The notes under the pieces are model-generated. The model ran no database searches. It was not told the origin of the DNA and worked only from the letters and a program-made list of their open reading frames with translations. Below, piece by piece: positions 17,928 through 28,438 of a stretch of 34,296 nucleotides of DNA (its first letter is position 1; each line of letters starts with the position of its first letter). The stretch lies in the NCBI GenBank assembly GCA_025362615.1, contig JANYFQ010000179.1, positions 1 through 34,296 of the forward strand. The letters are read 5' to 3'. The position numbers and the translations under genes were made by a program. The stretch is from Hymenobacter sp. (lineage in GTDB: Bacteria; Bacteroidota; Bacteroidia; Cytophagales; Hymenobacteraceae).

Positions 17928-20900
17928 TCAATCGGCAAGGGCCGAATCCGTCGCCACGTGGGTCGAGTCTTTCTCCGTTTTCTTGTCCACCTTTTCCTGC
18001 TTCCGGTTCTCGCGCCGCTCGCGCTTCACCTCGCCGGCCACCTTCGTGAACAGCTCGCTCACGTCCTTAAAATCGCGCTGAAACACGAGCGCCCCGCCGG
18101 TGCGCACGATGGCCCCGTCGATGTCTTCGTAGCCGTTTTGGCGGAAGGCACGCAGGCGCAGGCGGCCGTCGCGCAGGATGGTGTATTCGATGCTCACGTC
18201 GCCGGCCAGGTTGCTGGCGGCGCTCGTGCCCTGGGTGGCCTGGGTGCCGCTGCTGCCCGAGAGCGGAATGTCGGTGCCGACGCGCACCGAGAGGCGGTTG
18301 TTCAGCAGTTGGCGGCGAAAAGCCACGTTGAGGTCGGTGCGGCTGCCGTTGGCCCCGGAGCTGTAATCGGCCTGATTGGTCACGCCCAAATCCAGCCCCA
18401 GCCCGGCCAGGTACTTGCCGGTGAGGCTATTAAGTTGGTCGGTGAGCACGGCGCTGGCCGAGCCGCGCAGTTGCGAGGCCACGAAGCTCTCGCTCTGGCT
18501 GGCCTGAAACGGGTTCTGCTGCACGAAGCGCCCCAGCTCAGCAGCGAAAACACCTGCTTGCTCTGCTCCGAGCTTTGGCTGGGCTGCCGCAGCTGCGCCA
18601 GCCGGGCCTCGACCTGCCCGCCCAACGCGCCCTGCTGGTTTTCGGGCAGCGTGATGTCGAAGCCAATGGCCGGCTTGCTGAGTTGCTCGGTCACATTAAG
18701 CAGTACGTTGAACGGCAGCCGGTTACGGGCTACGGTATTGGAGGTAGCGTCGTCCAGTCCCTGCCCGGCGAGCAAATCGGCGGGCGCGGCCTGCACCCGG
18801 TAAATGGCCGTCAGGTCGAGTTCGGCGTTGTAAGGGTCGCCATTCCAGGTCAGCGACGAGCCGGGCCGGATGACGAACTCCTTGCTGCTGAGGCCGTAGA
18901 GCGAGAGGCGGTAGCGGCCCCGCGCCACGGCCAGCCGCCCGCTCAGGCCAATGTTGCCGCCGCTGTCGAGGGTGGTGTTGAGAGTACCCTCGGCCCGCAG
19001 GCGCAGGTTGTCGCCGCTCACCGGGTCGATGATGAGCGTGAAGGGGGTGCGCCGCGTGACGGTCACGACGGCCTTGATGTTGTAGCCCGTCACACCGGTA
19101 TTGGCCGTGTCGAGGGCCATGCGGCGGGCCAGCAGCGAGTCGAGCGGGGCGCTTTTGTCCACAAACTGCACGATGCCTTCGGTGTCGGTTTTACTGGGGT
19201 CGGCGGCCGGCGACTCCACCGTCAGGTTCGAGCCGTCGGCCACCGTCACGCGGGTGTCCACGTCGATGAGCGTGAGCGGGCCGCTGAGGCGGGTTTCGGA
19301 GTCCAGCACCAGCCGCCCGTAAAAGAGCGGGTTGTTTTTGCGGGTGCTCCGCACGGCCGTAAAGTTGTTGGTGACGGCCGTGAGGTCGAAGCGGTAATCG
19401 ACCAGGTTTCGGGTCCGCAGGTAGCCGTTGGCCACGGCCTTGTGCCCCGCCGAGTCCGTCACCGTAAAGTCATCAAACTTGATGCCCTGCTCGTCAAGCG
19501 TCAGCGTCTGCCGTACCAACCGGTAGGGTGCGCCGAGTTGCGGCACCACAAACTGCGCGTCGTCGGAAGTCGTAACCGCGCCCCGCACCTGCGGCGCGGC
19601 CGGGCTACCCAGCACCGTGAGCTTGCCGCTGGCGTAGCCTTGCGTCTGGGCCACCTGCCCGGCCGAAAACGGCTCTATCAGCTTGAGATTGAGCCGCCGC
19701 ATATCCACTTCAAAATGCAGCGGGGCGGGGCCGCTGGCCAGGTAATAGCCCGTCAGGGCCACGTCATGACCGGGCTGGGTGCCGCCGGTCAGGCGGGCGT
19801 CCACGTCGTAGCGGCCGGGGGTGTTGTTCGTGGCTCGCAGGGCCACGTCGCCAATCAGGGCCTTCTGAAACACGAGGCCGGTGAGGGTGGCATCGGCCGT
19901 AAAGGCCAGGTTTTTAGTGCCCAGGCCGCGCACTTCGGCCGTGCCGTCGAGGGTGCCGGCCACCAGCGAATCCTGCTGCTGCACGGCGCGGGCTATTTCG
20001 GCGAGGTCGAATTTGGTGAAGGTGATGCCCAGCGGCGACGCGGCCACGGCCGGGTTGCGGCTCTGCACGGCCAGGCTGCTGCGGCCGTTGGTGAGGTTGA
20101 GCTTATCGGCCACCACGCCCCCACTGCCCGCGTAGTAGCGCAGGAAATTGCCCGCGCCGGCGGTCCACTTTTCGTAGTTGATGATTTGGTCGGGGGCGGC
20201 TTCGAATTGGAAGATTGTTTCTTGTTTCTTGTTTCTGGTTGCGCGTTCGGTGAGACTTGAGAGGGCACCGGCCAGGGCTAGGCGCTCGCGGTTGCTGCTG
20301 TCGCCGAGGATGGCCACGCGGGCGTTGAGCTTGTTTTGGGCCACGTTGCCCACGAGGCTGGGGCGGCGCAGGCGCAGGGTGGTATCCTGGCTGGCCTGGG
20401 CCAGATGCAGGTCGTAGTCAAGCTTTTGCGGGTCGGAGGTCACGGCCAGGCGCAGCGAATCGAGGCGGTAGTTTTGGTAGCGAATGCGCGGGATGGCGGC
20501 GTTGGCCGTGAGGCGGGCGGCGCGGCGCGAGTAGTCGCCGGCCAGGGCGAAGGGCGAAATTTCCTTTAAGCCCGGCACCAGCTTGGTGGCGAGCGCGGCA
20601 TCCTTCAAGCGCACGGCGTAGGTGAACTGCCGCTCCGCCCCGCCCGTGGGCAGCGCCGCCACGCCGGCCAAATGAAAGTAGCGGTCGATGTGCCCTTGCA
20701 GCTCCGGCGCGAGTTGCCCGAGGCGCACGTTGCCATCAAGCTTCGCATCCAAAATGGACGACGTGAAAACCACCGCCGTGCGGCTGACCGTCTGGGTGAT
20801 TTTCCCGTCCAGCGAGTCGAGCGCAAACGGCACGTTGTCGCGCACCACCACCACGCGCCGCCCGGCAAAGGTGCCGTTGAGCGCGTCGAGGTTGGCCCCG

Positions 20901-23137
20901 CGCAGGTTGGCCGCAAAGTCGCCCTGCACCCGCAGGTCGCCATCGTAGAGCTTGAGGGCCTTCAAGTTAGCGCCTTTCAGCTTCACGTCGAAGGCGTAGG
21001 CGGGCGTGTTCGGGTCGCGCAAATTCACGTTGCCCGTGAGGTCGAAGGCCAGGTTGGGGTCTTGCCGGCTTGTGGCTTTGATAGCGTACTTGTTGCGGTC
21101 AATCCCGACCGTGGCGGCGATGCCGCGGTAGGCGTAGCCGCCGTATTCGGCCCGCTGCACGGTGGCTTGCACCTGGCCCACGAGCGTGGCCGGGTCCTGC
21201 AAATTGCCGCTCGCGTTGATGCGCCCCGTGGCCGTGATGCGGCCGAGTTGCGGGTTTTTCAGCAGCTTGCCCGCGTCGAAACTCCGCAGCGCGAAGGTGC
21301 CCAGCAGCGGCTGCCGCCCGCTGGCCTGCTTCGCGCCGAGGTCGCCCGAAAAGGCCACGTCGCCGTAGCTTGTGTTCACGGTCAGGTTGGTGTTGAATTG
21401 CAGCGTCGTGGGCCGCCCCCGAAACGTGCCGCGCAGCGCAATGACGGGCGGCAGGCTGATGTTGGCCGGCAGCGTACCCTTGGGCACCAGACTGTTGATG
21501 TCTTCCCGCGAGGTGCGAAACTGCGTGATGTCCACGTCCACCAGCAGCCGCGCATCGGTGTTGGGCAGGCCCTGAATGCGCCCGCGCCGGGCTTTCAACA
21601 CCGTATTTCGCAGGCCCACAAACTCCAGGTTTCGCACCGTAAAGTCGCCCACGCGGCCCGCAATCTGCCCGTTTAGCAGCACGCTTTGGTTGGGGCCAGT
21701 CGTGAAGGGCGGCGTACCCGCGAGCTGCGGCGCGAGGTAGAGAATGTCCCGAAACCCAATCCGCGTGTCGCGCAAATCGCCGCTGATTTTAAGCTGGGCC
21801 AGGTTGTCGGCGATGGTGTTCAAACTGGCAAACCCGATGCCCAAACTCCGCCGGATACGAGTGTGCGGCGTCACCAAATCGAGGCTGTCGAGCCGGATTT
21901 GCACCGAATCGTACACCACCGCCGCCCGCCACGAATCAATGCGGAAGCCGCTGCTTTCGCGCCCGGCCAGGTTTTCGACCAGCGCCGTGGTGCGGTTTTC
22001 CGAGAAGGCCAGGTTGCGCGTGTTCAGCACCAGGTCGCTGAAATGCAGATGGTTGTAGTCGAGGGCGGGCAGGCGGGTAAGCTGCCGGGGCTGGTTGAAG
22101 TTGTCGAATTTCACGTCCACGTCGCTGATGGCCGACTGGGCCAGGCTCACGCGCCAGCGCAGGGGCTGGCCGCTGGCGGCGCGGGCCTGGTCGGTGGCCG
22201 CGTCGAGCTTCCGCACCGCCTCGGCCGGGTTTACCACGCGCTGGGCCACCGGCACGGCCTCGTTCTGGGCGTAGGCGAAGGTGGTTTTGGTTAGCGTCAG
22301 CTTCTGCAAATCAATGCGCTGTCGCTGCAAGTCAATGTTTTTGGCCGTCAGCGCCGCCTGCCCGATGGTGGTGCCGATGTACTGGGCCGCCGGGTCGTTG
22401 CGGTAGGTAAAGCTGACAGAATCGAGCGTCAGTTCCTTCAACCCGAACTGCACCGTGAGCGGCGCCGTGGGCGCGGGGTTGTCCACTTCGGGGGCCGTTT
22501 TGGTCTGCCGGATGCTGACGGACGTGCCCGCCAGGGCCGCCTTCTCCACCTTGTACACCGACTTATCCACATCCACCTCGTCCATGTGGATAAGTGCCGT
22601 GCCGATGCGGGCGCGGGTGTCGGTGCCGGTCACGGCATCGAGTTGGGTGAAATAGACGCGCCGCAGCGTCGCCTCGCCGATGTTGTACTTGAGGCCCGAA
22701 GCCGTGGTGTCCACCGGGGCTGTGGGGTCGGTGAAGGCCCGGATGATGAAGTCGTAGTTGTTCACCGAGTCCGGCTCGGTGCGCGTGAGGCGGATGCGGC
22801 CGTCGGTTAGCTCAATGCTTTTGATGCTGACTTGCTTACTGGCCAGCGCCCACAAATCGAGGCTCACGCCGAGGTGGCCCACGGCGAGCAGCGTGTCGCG
22901 CCGCTGGTCGGCCAGGTACACGTCGTCGAGGTTGATTGCGTGGCGGAAATCGGTGCGGAATTTCCCGATTTTGACTTCCGTGCCGAGCTTGTTGCGCAGG
23001 TACGTTTCGGCCTTGCGGGCCACAAAATCCTGCGTTCCATCAAACTGCAATGCCACCACCACGCCGACTACCAGCAGCAACACGAGGCCCAGCAGCCCCA
23101 GCAAAAAATAAAGAACGCGGCGCAGAATAACAGGCAC
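17928..23137 (-). CDS. tamB: TamB-like translocation/assembly module protein (DUF490), interrupted by a frameshift near 18534-18540
   Basis: N-terminal TM MPVILRRVLYFLLGLLGLVLLLVVGVVVAL...; TamB C-terminal pattern split between frames: ...QSSEQSKQVFSLLS | (W)GRFVQQNPFQASQSESFVASQLRGSASAVLTDQLNSLTGKYLAGLGLDLGV... Confidence 0.87.
20213..20241 (-). repeat. Heptamer tract (AACCAGA AACAAGA AACAAGA AACAATC, minus strand) inside the tamB coding region
   Basis: Shares the exact 21-mer AACAAGAAACAAGAAACAATC with the intergenic array ending at 23492. Encodes TRNKKQETI in frame. Confidence 0.8.
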
Positions 23138-23307
23138 AAGAGTAAATTAGCGCAGGTTTTCGACCCACGGAATAGCAAAAAACGTGTTCCAAACGGGTCA
23201 AAGGTCGGCGCTCTACAACGAGAAAGCCGGGCTGCGGGTTGAAGCAGTTGCTTCAAGGGCAACGCCCAGCCCACCGGGCAAGCGGCCCGACGTGAGCGGC
23301 CCGCGCC

Positions 23308-23350
23308 AATTTCCGTCGCGCAACAGCCACGAACAACTGCTGTTGCGCGG
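23308..23350. repeat. Short inverted repeat cgcgcaacagc-N11-gctgttgcgcg (approximate coordinates)
   Basis: Arms of 11 bp in gtcgcgcaacagccacgaacaactgctgttgcgcggg. Confidence 0.75.
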
Positions 23351-23366
23351 GCAATTTGGGTGCCTT

Positions 23367-23492
23367 GTGTTTCTGGTTGTTTCTCGTTGCTTGTTGCTCG
23401 TTTCTGGCTGCCTTCGTGCTTCAAAAACCGCTCAGAAACCGCCAACCAGAAACCAGAAACAGGAAACAAGCAACAAGAAACAAGAAACAATC
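23367..23492. repeat. Inverted heptamer cassette (GTTTCTNGTT... / ...AACNAGAAAC) between divergent tamB and the J-domain gene
   Basis: Left gtgtttctggttgtttctcgttgcttgttgctcgtttctgg; right ccaaccagaaaccagaaacaggaaacaagcaacaagaaacaagaaacaatc; 7-nt period in both. Confidence 0.88.
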
Positions 23493-23614
23493 CGCGTAAC
23501 AGCAGCAAACAACCCAACCCGTTAGCTTCGGGTTGCTGGTTGTTGCCGGCACTGCTAACATCGGTGCATTGGCCGTAATTTGTGCCCCCAACCCTCACAC
23601 TGCCGTCCCTCATC

Positions 23615-24769
23615 ATGGCCAAAAAAGCAGCCGCCCCCAAGCCCCAACTTGTTCATATTCAAGCCACGAGTGCCGACAATCCACTACTCTCGAAGGCGCA
23701 GAAGGAGTTCAACCGCCTCACCCGACGCATTGCCAAGCTCGAGAAAGAGGTAACCGACTACCGCACCGCCGCCACCGCCCTGCGGCAACGGGTGCAGGCC
23801 GAGTACCGGCCGTTGCAAGCCCAACACAACGCCGAGCGGGCTAAGCTGGTGCAAGTATTTGATTTCGCGCTCGAAAACCACAAAATTACGAAGGGCGAAC
23901 GCACCAAAATCCTCGATTTGCTGGTAAACGGCTGCATCGACCTGCTGGAGCGCGGGCACCCCGAACTGCAACCCATCTTCGACAAATACGCCCCGCCGCC
24001 CACGCCCGAAGAAGATGCCGAGCTGGAAAAACAGGCCTCGGAAATGATGAAAATGATGTTTGAGCAGCAGTTCGGCATCAAGTTCGACCCGAAGGTGGAC
24101 GTGAGTACGCGGGAGAAATTTCAGGCCTACGTGGACGAGCAGATGAACGCTCAAGAAGCTGACTACGAGGCCAAAGAAGCCCAGCAGGCCGAGCGCCGCG
24201 CCCAACGCAAAAAGACCCCGAAGCAGCAGGCCGCCGAAGACAAGCGCCTGGCCGAAGAGAAAACCATCACCAAGTCGGTGCGCGGCCTGTACCTGGATTT
24301 GGTGAAGGCCCTGCACCCCGACCGCGAGCCCGACGAGGCCGAAAAAATCCGCAAAACCGAGCTGATGAAAAAGGTGACGGTCGCCTACGAGCAAAACGAG
24401 CTGCTGACGCTGCTGCGCCTGCAAATGGAACTCAACCACATCGACCAGACCCACCTCGAAAACCTGGCCGAAGACCAGCTCAAAACCTACAACAAGCTCC
24501 TGCGCGAGCAAGTGGCCGAACTCGACGGCCAGCTCTACGACGAGCAGATGAACCTGCAAAGCTTTACGGGCCAGCCGTACTACAACTTCCTCTCGCCCAT
24601 TGCGATGGAGTACGACTACCAACGCCAGAAAACCCAGCTCGAGTACAAGATAAGAACCTTAGCAGCCGAGGTACTGGCCTTCGAGCACGACCCGGCGGCG
24701 CTCAAAGCGTTTTTGAAAACCCACAAGGTGCCCCGGCCGGGCCACGGGCCGATAATGATGCAGTTTTAA
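23615..24769 (+). CDS. J-domain (DnaJ-like) protein with long coiled-coil N-terminus
   Basis: VRGLYLDLVKALHPDREPDEAEKIRKTELMKKVTVAYEQNELLTLLRL: HPD motif in a J-domain context; charged helical N-terminal half. Confidence 0.75.
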   Translation: MAKKAAAPKPQLVHIQATSADNPLLSKAQKEFNRLTRRIAKLEKEVTDYRTAATALRQRVQAEYRPLQAQHNAERAKLVQVFDFALENHKITKGERTKILDLLVNGCIDLLERGHPELQPIFDKYAPPPTPEEDAELEKQASEMMKMMFEQQFGIKFDPKVDVSTREKFQAYVDEQMNAQEADYEAKEAQQAERRAQRKKTPKQQAAEDKRLAEEKTITKSVRGLYLDLVKALHPDREPDEAEKIRKTELMKKVTVAYEQNELLTLLRLQMELNHIDQTHLENLAEDQLKTYNKLLREQVAELDGQLYDEQMNLQSFTGQPYYNFLSPIAMEYDYQRQKTQLEYKIRTLAAEVLAFEHDPAALKAFLKTHKVPRPGHGPIMMQF

Positions 24770-24841
24770 GCGCCTGTCCGAATAGCGGTGCAGCCATCAC
24801 GGATGCGGGCGGGCGGCTTTTTTCGCCGCCCGTCCGCTAAT
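24768..24841 (-). repeat. ~72-bp repeat copy B (inverted relative to copy A at 27986-28060)
   Basis: Reverse complement tagcggacgggcggcgaaaaaagccgcccgcccgcatccgtgatggctgcaccgctattcggacaggcgctt aligns along its length with copy A. Confidence 0.88.
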
Positions 24842-24979
24842 CGTTGAACGACGGCCCAAAAACGGCCGGACGACCAGCGGCCGGCCGGCACCAAGACCCA
24901 AAATCCTGGTCAGGCGAAAGCCTTCGGACGATTCGCGCCAACTGCTTGCCGCGCCAATAAACCGGTTTGTAATTATCTG

Positions 24980-25772
24980 ATGAGCAAGCGGTGGTGGTCG
25001 ATTCTTGCGTTGATTGCCGCTGGTGCTGGCCGCGCCACCGGGCAGGCCACACGCCTGGGCTGCAACCCTGGGGCAGTTGGCTCGTGGCCACGGTGCAGTG
25101 GCCGGGCGGCGGGGCCAGCCGGCCCTGGGGCGGCTTCGCCGCAGGCCAGCTCCGCGCCAATGGCGTAGCCCGACATTTTTTTTACCACGAGGCCAAAGCG
25201 GGCCTCAGCTACGATTTCAGCGGCACGACCACGGCGCTGCTCGGCGGCGGGCGCTACACCACTTACAATTACCAGGCGCTGGAAGCCGGCCCCACCATCG
25301 CCGAAAACCGGCTGTGGCAGCAGCTTACTTTCACGCACCGCGCCCACCGCCTCGAGCCCGAACACTGCGGGCGTTGGGAGCAACGCTGGCTGGCCCTGAC
25401 CCCGGCCAGTGGCCCTGCAACCAGCGTGTTTCGGCCGCGCCTGCGCTACCGCCTCAACGCTCTTTTGCGCTCAGCGGGCCAATGCTGCAACCGGGCGGGG
25501 CATTTGTGTCGGCTTACAACGAGGTGTTTCTGGACCCCAGCCCGGTCGCCCTTCAACGCAACCGCCTCTACTTGGGCGCGGGCTACCGGTTTTCGGCGGC
25601 CCTCACCGGGCAGTTGGGCTGGCTGTTTCAGGCCGATTTCAACCAGCGTTTCGGCCCTGCGGAGCCCGGCACCGTGCTCAAAAACAACTTGGTACTGGCC
25701 TGGAGCTGGCGCATCCGGCGCGGCAAACCGGGCGAAGCCCCCACCGAACGCCTGCCCACCCAACAAGACTGA
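24980..25772 (+). pseudogene. DUF2490-like outer-membrane protein, disrupted by two frameshifts (near 25050-25068 and ~25460)
   Basis: Start/signal MSKRWWSILALIAAGAG in one frame; PWGSWLVATVQWPGG...AGQLRANGVARHFFYHEAKAGLSYDF...RLRYRLNA in a second; ALSGPMLQPGGAFVSAYNEVFLD...RNRLYLGAGYRFSAALTGQLGWLFQADF in a third. Confidence 0.65.
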
Positions 25773-25845
25773 GGCGGCGCGGGGCCACTGCCATAGGCTA
25801 CCCCAGAACAATTTTTGCGGTTTTTGCGTGAACTGTTCAATCCGC

Positions 25846-25895
25846 AGTGGCCGGACGAACCGCTGCGCGGGATTCGCCCGACCACTGGCCTACCG
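25846..25895. repeat. Imperfect palindrome just 3' of the S9 peptidase stop codon
   Basis: cagtggccggacgaaccgctgcgcgggattcgcccgaccactggcc; CAGTGG/CCACTG outer and CGAAcC/GgaTTCG inner pairs. Confidence 0.55.
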
Positions 25896-25897
25896 CC

Positions 25898-27943
25898 CTA
25901 CTTTTTCAGCGTTCGCGCCAGCCACTCGAAGTACACGCGCTGCCACAACACCGCATTCTGCGGCTTCAAAATCCAGTGGCCTTCGTTGGGAAAGTACAGA
26001 AACCGGCTCGGAATGCCTTTAAGTTGGGCCGTGCCAAAGGCTTCCATGCCTTGGCCTTCAGGCACCCGAAAGTCCTTGCCGCCGTGGATGACGAGGATGG
26101 GCGTGTCCCAGTTTTTGGCGAATTGCTGGGGGTTAAAGTCGGTGTAGGATTTGTGGAGCGGGGCTTCCCAGGGTGCCCCGCCGATGTCGTGCTTGGCGAA
26201 GAAAATTTCTTCGGTGATTGAATACCAGCTGGTTAAGTTGTAAAGCCCGCAGTGCGCGATGAAGGTTTTGAAGCGCCCCTGGTGGTTGCCGGCCAGGTAG
26301 TAGGCCGAGTAGCCGCCGTAGCTGGCCCCCACGCAGCCGCGCCGGTCTTTGTCCACGTAGGGCTCCTCCGAAATCTTATCGATGGCGCTCAAATAATCGC
26401 GGATTGGCTGCCCGCCCCAGTCGCCCGAAATGGCATCGTTCCACTGGCGGCCGAAGCCGGGCAGGCCACGCCGGTTGGGCGCCACCACAATGTAGCCGTT
26501 GGCGGCCATGAGCTGGAAATTCCAGCGGTAGCTCTGGCTCTGGGTGATGGGCGACTGCGGCCCGCCCTGACAATAGAGCAGCGTTGGGTACTTCTTAGCC
26601 GGGTCAAAGTCAGGCGGGTAGATGACGTACACCTGCATCTGCTGCCCGTCGGTGGTCGTCACGCGCCGGTCCTCCACCTTGCCCAGCTTGATGCCTGCCA
26701 GCTCCTGCTCGTTGATAGCAGTGAGCTTGGTTTCGCGGCCGGTTTTGAGGTCAAGGCGCACCACGTCGGCAAAGGCCGCCAGGGTGGTGCGGTTCGCCAC
26801 GGCGGTGTTGTTAGCGCTCAGTTCAAAGGCGTTGTAGTTCTGCGGGCCGCTCGTGATTTGGCGGATTTTCCCGCCCGTGGCGGCCACCGAAAACAACTGC
26901 TCGGTGCCCGCCACCACGGCCAGAAAATACAGCGTTTTTCCGTCGGCGCTCCAGCGCACGTTACTGGCACTCAGCTCCGAGCCGGCCGTGAGGTCGGTGC
27001 GGGTTTTGGTGCTGAAATCGTAGCGCAGGATGGCGTTGCGGTCGCTCTCGAAGCCGGGCGTGGCCATGCTCAGCCACACCATTTGCTGGCCGCCGGGGGC
27101 GTAAGCCGGCTCCGTGTCGTAGCCGTTAAGCCCTTCGCTCAAATTGAGCGTTTTGCCGGTCCGAATGTCGAACTCGTAGATGTCAGCGTTGGTACTTTCG
27201 GCTTCGGCCTTGCCCACGAGCTTGCGCGAGGTGTAGGCCAGCCGGAAGCCATCGGGCGCAAACGCGAGCTGCTCGGAGCCCCCGTCGGGCATGAGCGGCG
27301 CGTCGAATTTCTCGCCCGCCATCACATCTTTTCCGTAGCCAACGGGCTTGCCATCAGCCCCCACGGCCTGAAAAAAGACGTGCGAAGCCTGGTGGTCGTC
27401 CCACGCATTCCAGTGCCGGTAGTTCAGGTCATCGATGATTTTGGCATCGGCCTTGGGCAGGTCCGGGAACAGGTCGAGCGTCGTGGCCGACGACTTTACG
27501 TCCTGGGTGTAGAGGATGAAATTGGCCTTCGGCGCGTACTTCAGGTTGCCCAGGCCCTGGTCCGCAAAGTCGCTGAGTCTGGCCTTGCCCCCACCGTCGG
27601 CCCCGATGACGTAAAGCTGGTCGGTGCCACTTTCCGCCGACATAAACGTGAGCTTGCCATCGGGCCGCCAATTCAGCGTGTTTTCCGACACGGGGGTGTC
27701 GGTCAGGCGCTTGGCTGCACCGCCGGCTACGGGCAGCACGTAAATGTCGGCGTTGCCCTTGTTGTCGGCCAGGCTGTATTTGGTGACGGTGTAGGCCAGC
27801 AGTTTGCCATCGCCCGACACGGCCATCTCGCCCAGCCGCCCCAGTTGCCAGAGTTTTTCGGGCGTGAGCCGGTCAGTAGGCGCGGAAGCGGTTTGGGCCG
27901 CAACGCCCAGCGGCAACAGGCCCAGAAGAAGCAGTTTTTTCAT
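25898..27943 (-). CDS. Secreted S9 family (prolyl oligopeptidase-type) peptidase
   Basis: Signal peptide MKKLLLLGLLPLGVAAQ; TolB-like propeller repeats; CVGASYGGYSAYYLAG nucleophile elbow (GASYGG), HGGKDFRVPEGQGMEAF, FPNEGHWI. Confidence 0.93.
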   Translation of the reverse strand: MKKLLLLGLLPLGVAAQTASAPTDRLTPEKLWQLGRLGEMAVSGDGKLLAYTVTKYSLADNKGNADIYVLPVAGGAAKRLTDTPVSENTLNWRPDGKLTFMSAESGTDQLYVIGADGGGKARLSDFADQGLGNLKYAPKANFILYTQDVKSSATTLDLFPDLPKADAKIIDDLNYRHWNAWDDHQASHVFFQAVGADGKPVGYGKDVMAGEKFDAPLMPDGGSEQLAFAPDGFRLAYTSRKLVGKAEAESTNADIYEFDIRTGKTLNLSEGLNGYDTEPAYAPGGQQMVWLSMATPGFESDRNAILRYDFSTKTRTDLTAGSELSASNVRWSADGKTLYFLAVVAGTEQLFSVAATGGKIRQITSGPQNYNAFELSANNTAVANRTTLAAFADVVRLDLKTGRETKLTAINEQELAGIKLGKVEDRRVTTTDGQQMQVYVIYPPDFDPAKKYPTLLYCQGGPQSPITQSQSYRWNFQLMAANGYIVVAPNRRGLPGFGRQWNDAISGDWGGQPIRDYLSAIDKISEEPYVDKDRRGCVGASYGGYSAYYLAGNHQGRFKTFIAHCGLYNLTSWYSITEEIFFAKHDIGGAPWEAPLHKSYTDFNPQQFAKNWDTPILVIHGGKDFRVPEGQGMEAFGTAQLKGIPSRFLYFPNEGHWILKPQNAVLWQRVYFEWLARTLKK

Positions 27944-27985
27944 GCCGCGAAGGTAGCCCGGACACCGCCGCCGCTCGTTCAGCAA

Positions 27986-28060
27986 GTAGCGGGCGGGCGG
28001 CGAAAAAGCCGCCCGCCCGCACCCGACGGCCGCACCGCCTATTCCGTACAGGCGCTAAAT
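27986..28060 (+). repeat. ~72-bp repeat copy A with GC-rich hairpin
   Basis: gtagcgggcgggcggcgaaaaagccgcccgcccgcacccgacggccgcaccgcctattccgtacaggcgctaaat. Confidence 0.88.
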
Positions 28061-28130
28061 TGCACCACCGTAGCCAGCCGCGTCGGCGGCGTATCCGTTC
28101 CAACCGTTAAATCTGTTCTATTCTGCGGTC

Positions 28131-28385
28131 ATGCGCCACGTTGCCGACATCCCCCACCCCCACGTCAAAATCACGCTCCTCGCCTGGAACGCCAAGTTCC
28201 TGCTCAAACTAGAGCAAGGCAACTTCGAGCAAACCTACAAAGTGCCTGAGCTTGACCTGCTCACCGGCACCGATGCCGAGGTGCGCGAATTGCTCGACGC
28301 CGAGTTTCTGGCCGCTGCCATCGCCCGCTTCCCCGCCATGCGGGCCGACCTGCAAGCCGCCCAGGCCCGCCAGGAACTGCGCTGA
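28131..28385 (+). CDS. Small conserved-looking hypothetical protein
   Basis: Intact 84-aa ORF MRHVADIPHPHVKITLLAWNAKFLLKLEQGNFEQTYKVPELDLLTGTDAEVRELLDAEFL... in a gap between annotated genes. Confidence 0.6.
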   Translation: MRHVADIPHPHVKITLLAWNAKFLLKLEQGNFEQTYKVPELDLLTGTDAEVRELLDAEFLAAAIARFPAMRADLQAAQARQELR

Positions 28386-28438
28386 ACCCCGTATTTTTGA
28401 GGGCACCAATTGCTCATTTTCCTTTGCCGCAGCGCCCC

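Noticed and set aside
18525-18545. Programmed ribosomal frameshift in tamB
   Set aside because: No classical slippery heptamer (X XXY YYZ) or A-rich slip site seen at the join; a simple indel is more parsimonious.
18575-20260. 561-aa plus-strand ORF opposite tamB
   Set aside because: Antisense shadow ORF; composition artefact with no recognisable motifs.
23068-23640. ORF 23068-23640 (-) as a real gene upstream of tamB
   Set aside because: Most of its translation comes from inverted repeat sequence and the tamB N-terminus in another frame.
24768-28060. Composite transposon carrying the S9 peptidase
   Set aside because: The flanking ~72-bp repeats have no transposase, no visible target-site duplication, and end in a REP-like hairpin; non-autonomous repeats are likelier.
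26252-28249. 665-aa plus-strand ORF opposite the S9 peptidase
   Set aside because: Antisense shadow of a clearly recognisable S9 peptidase.
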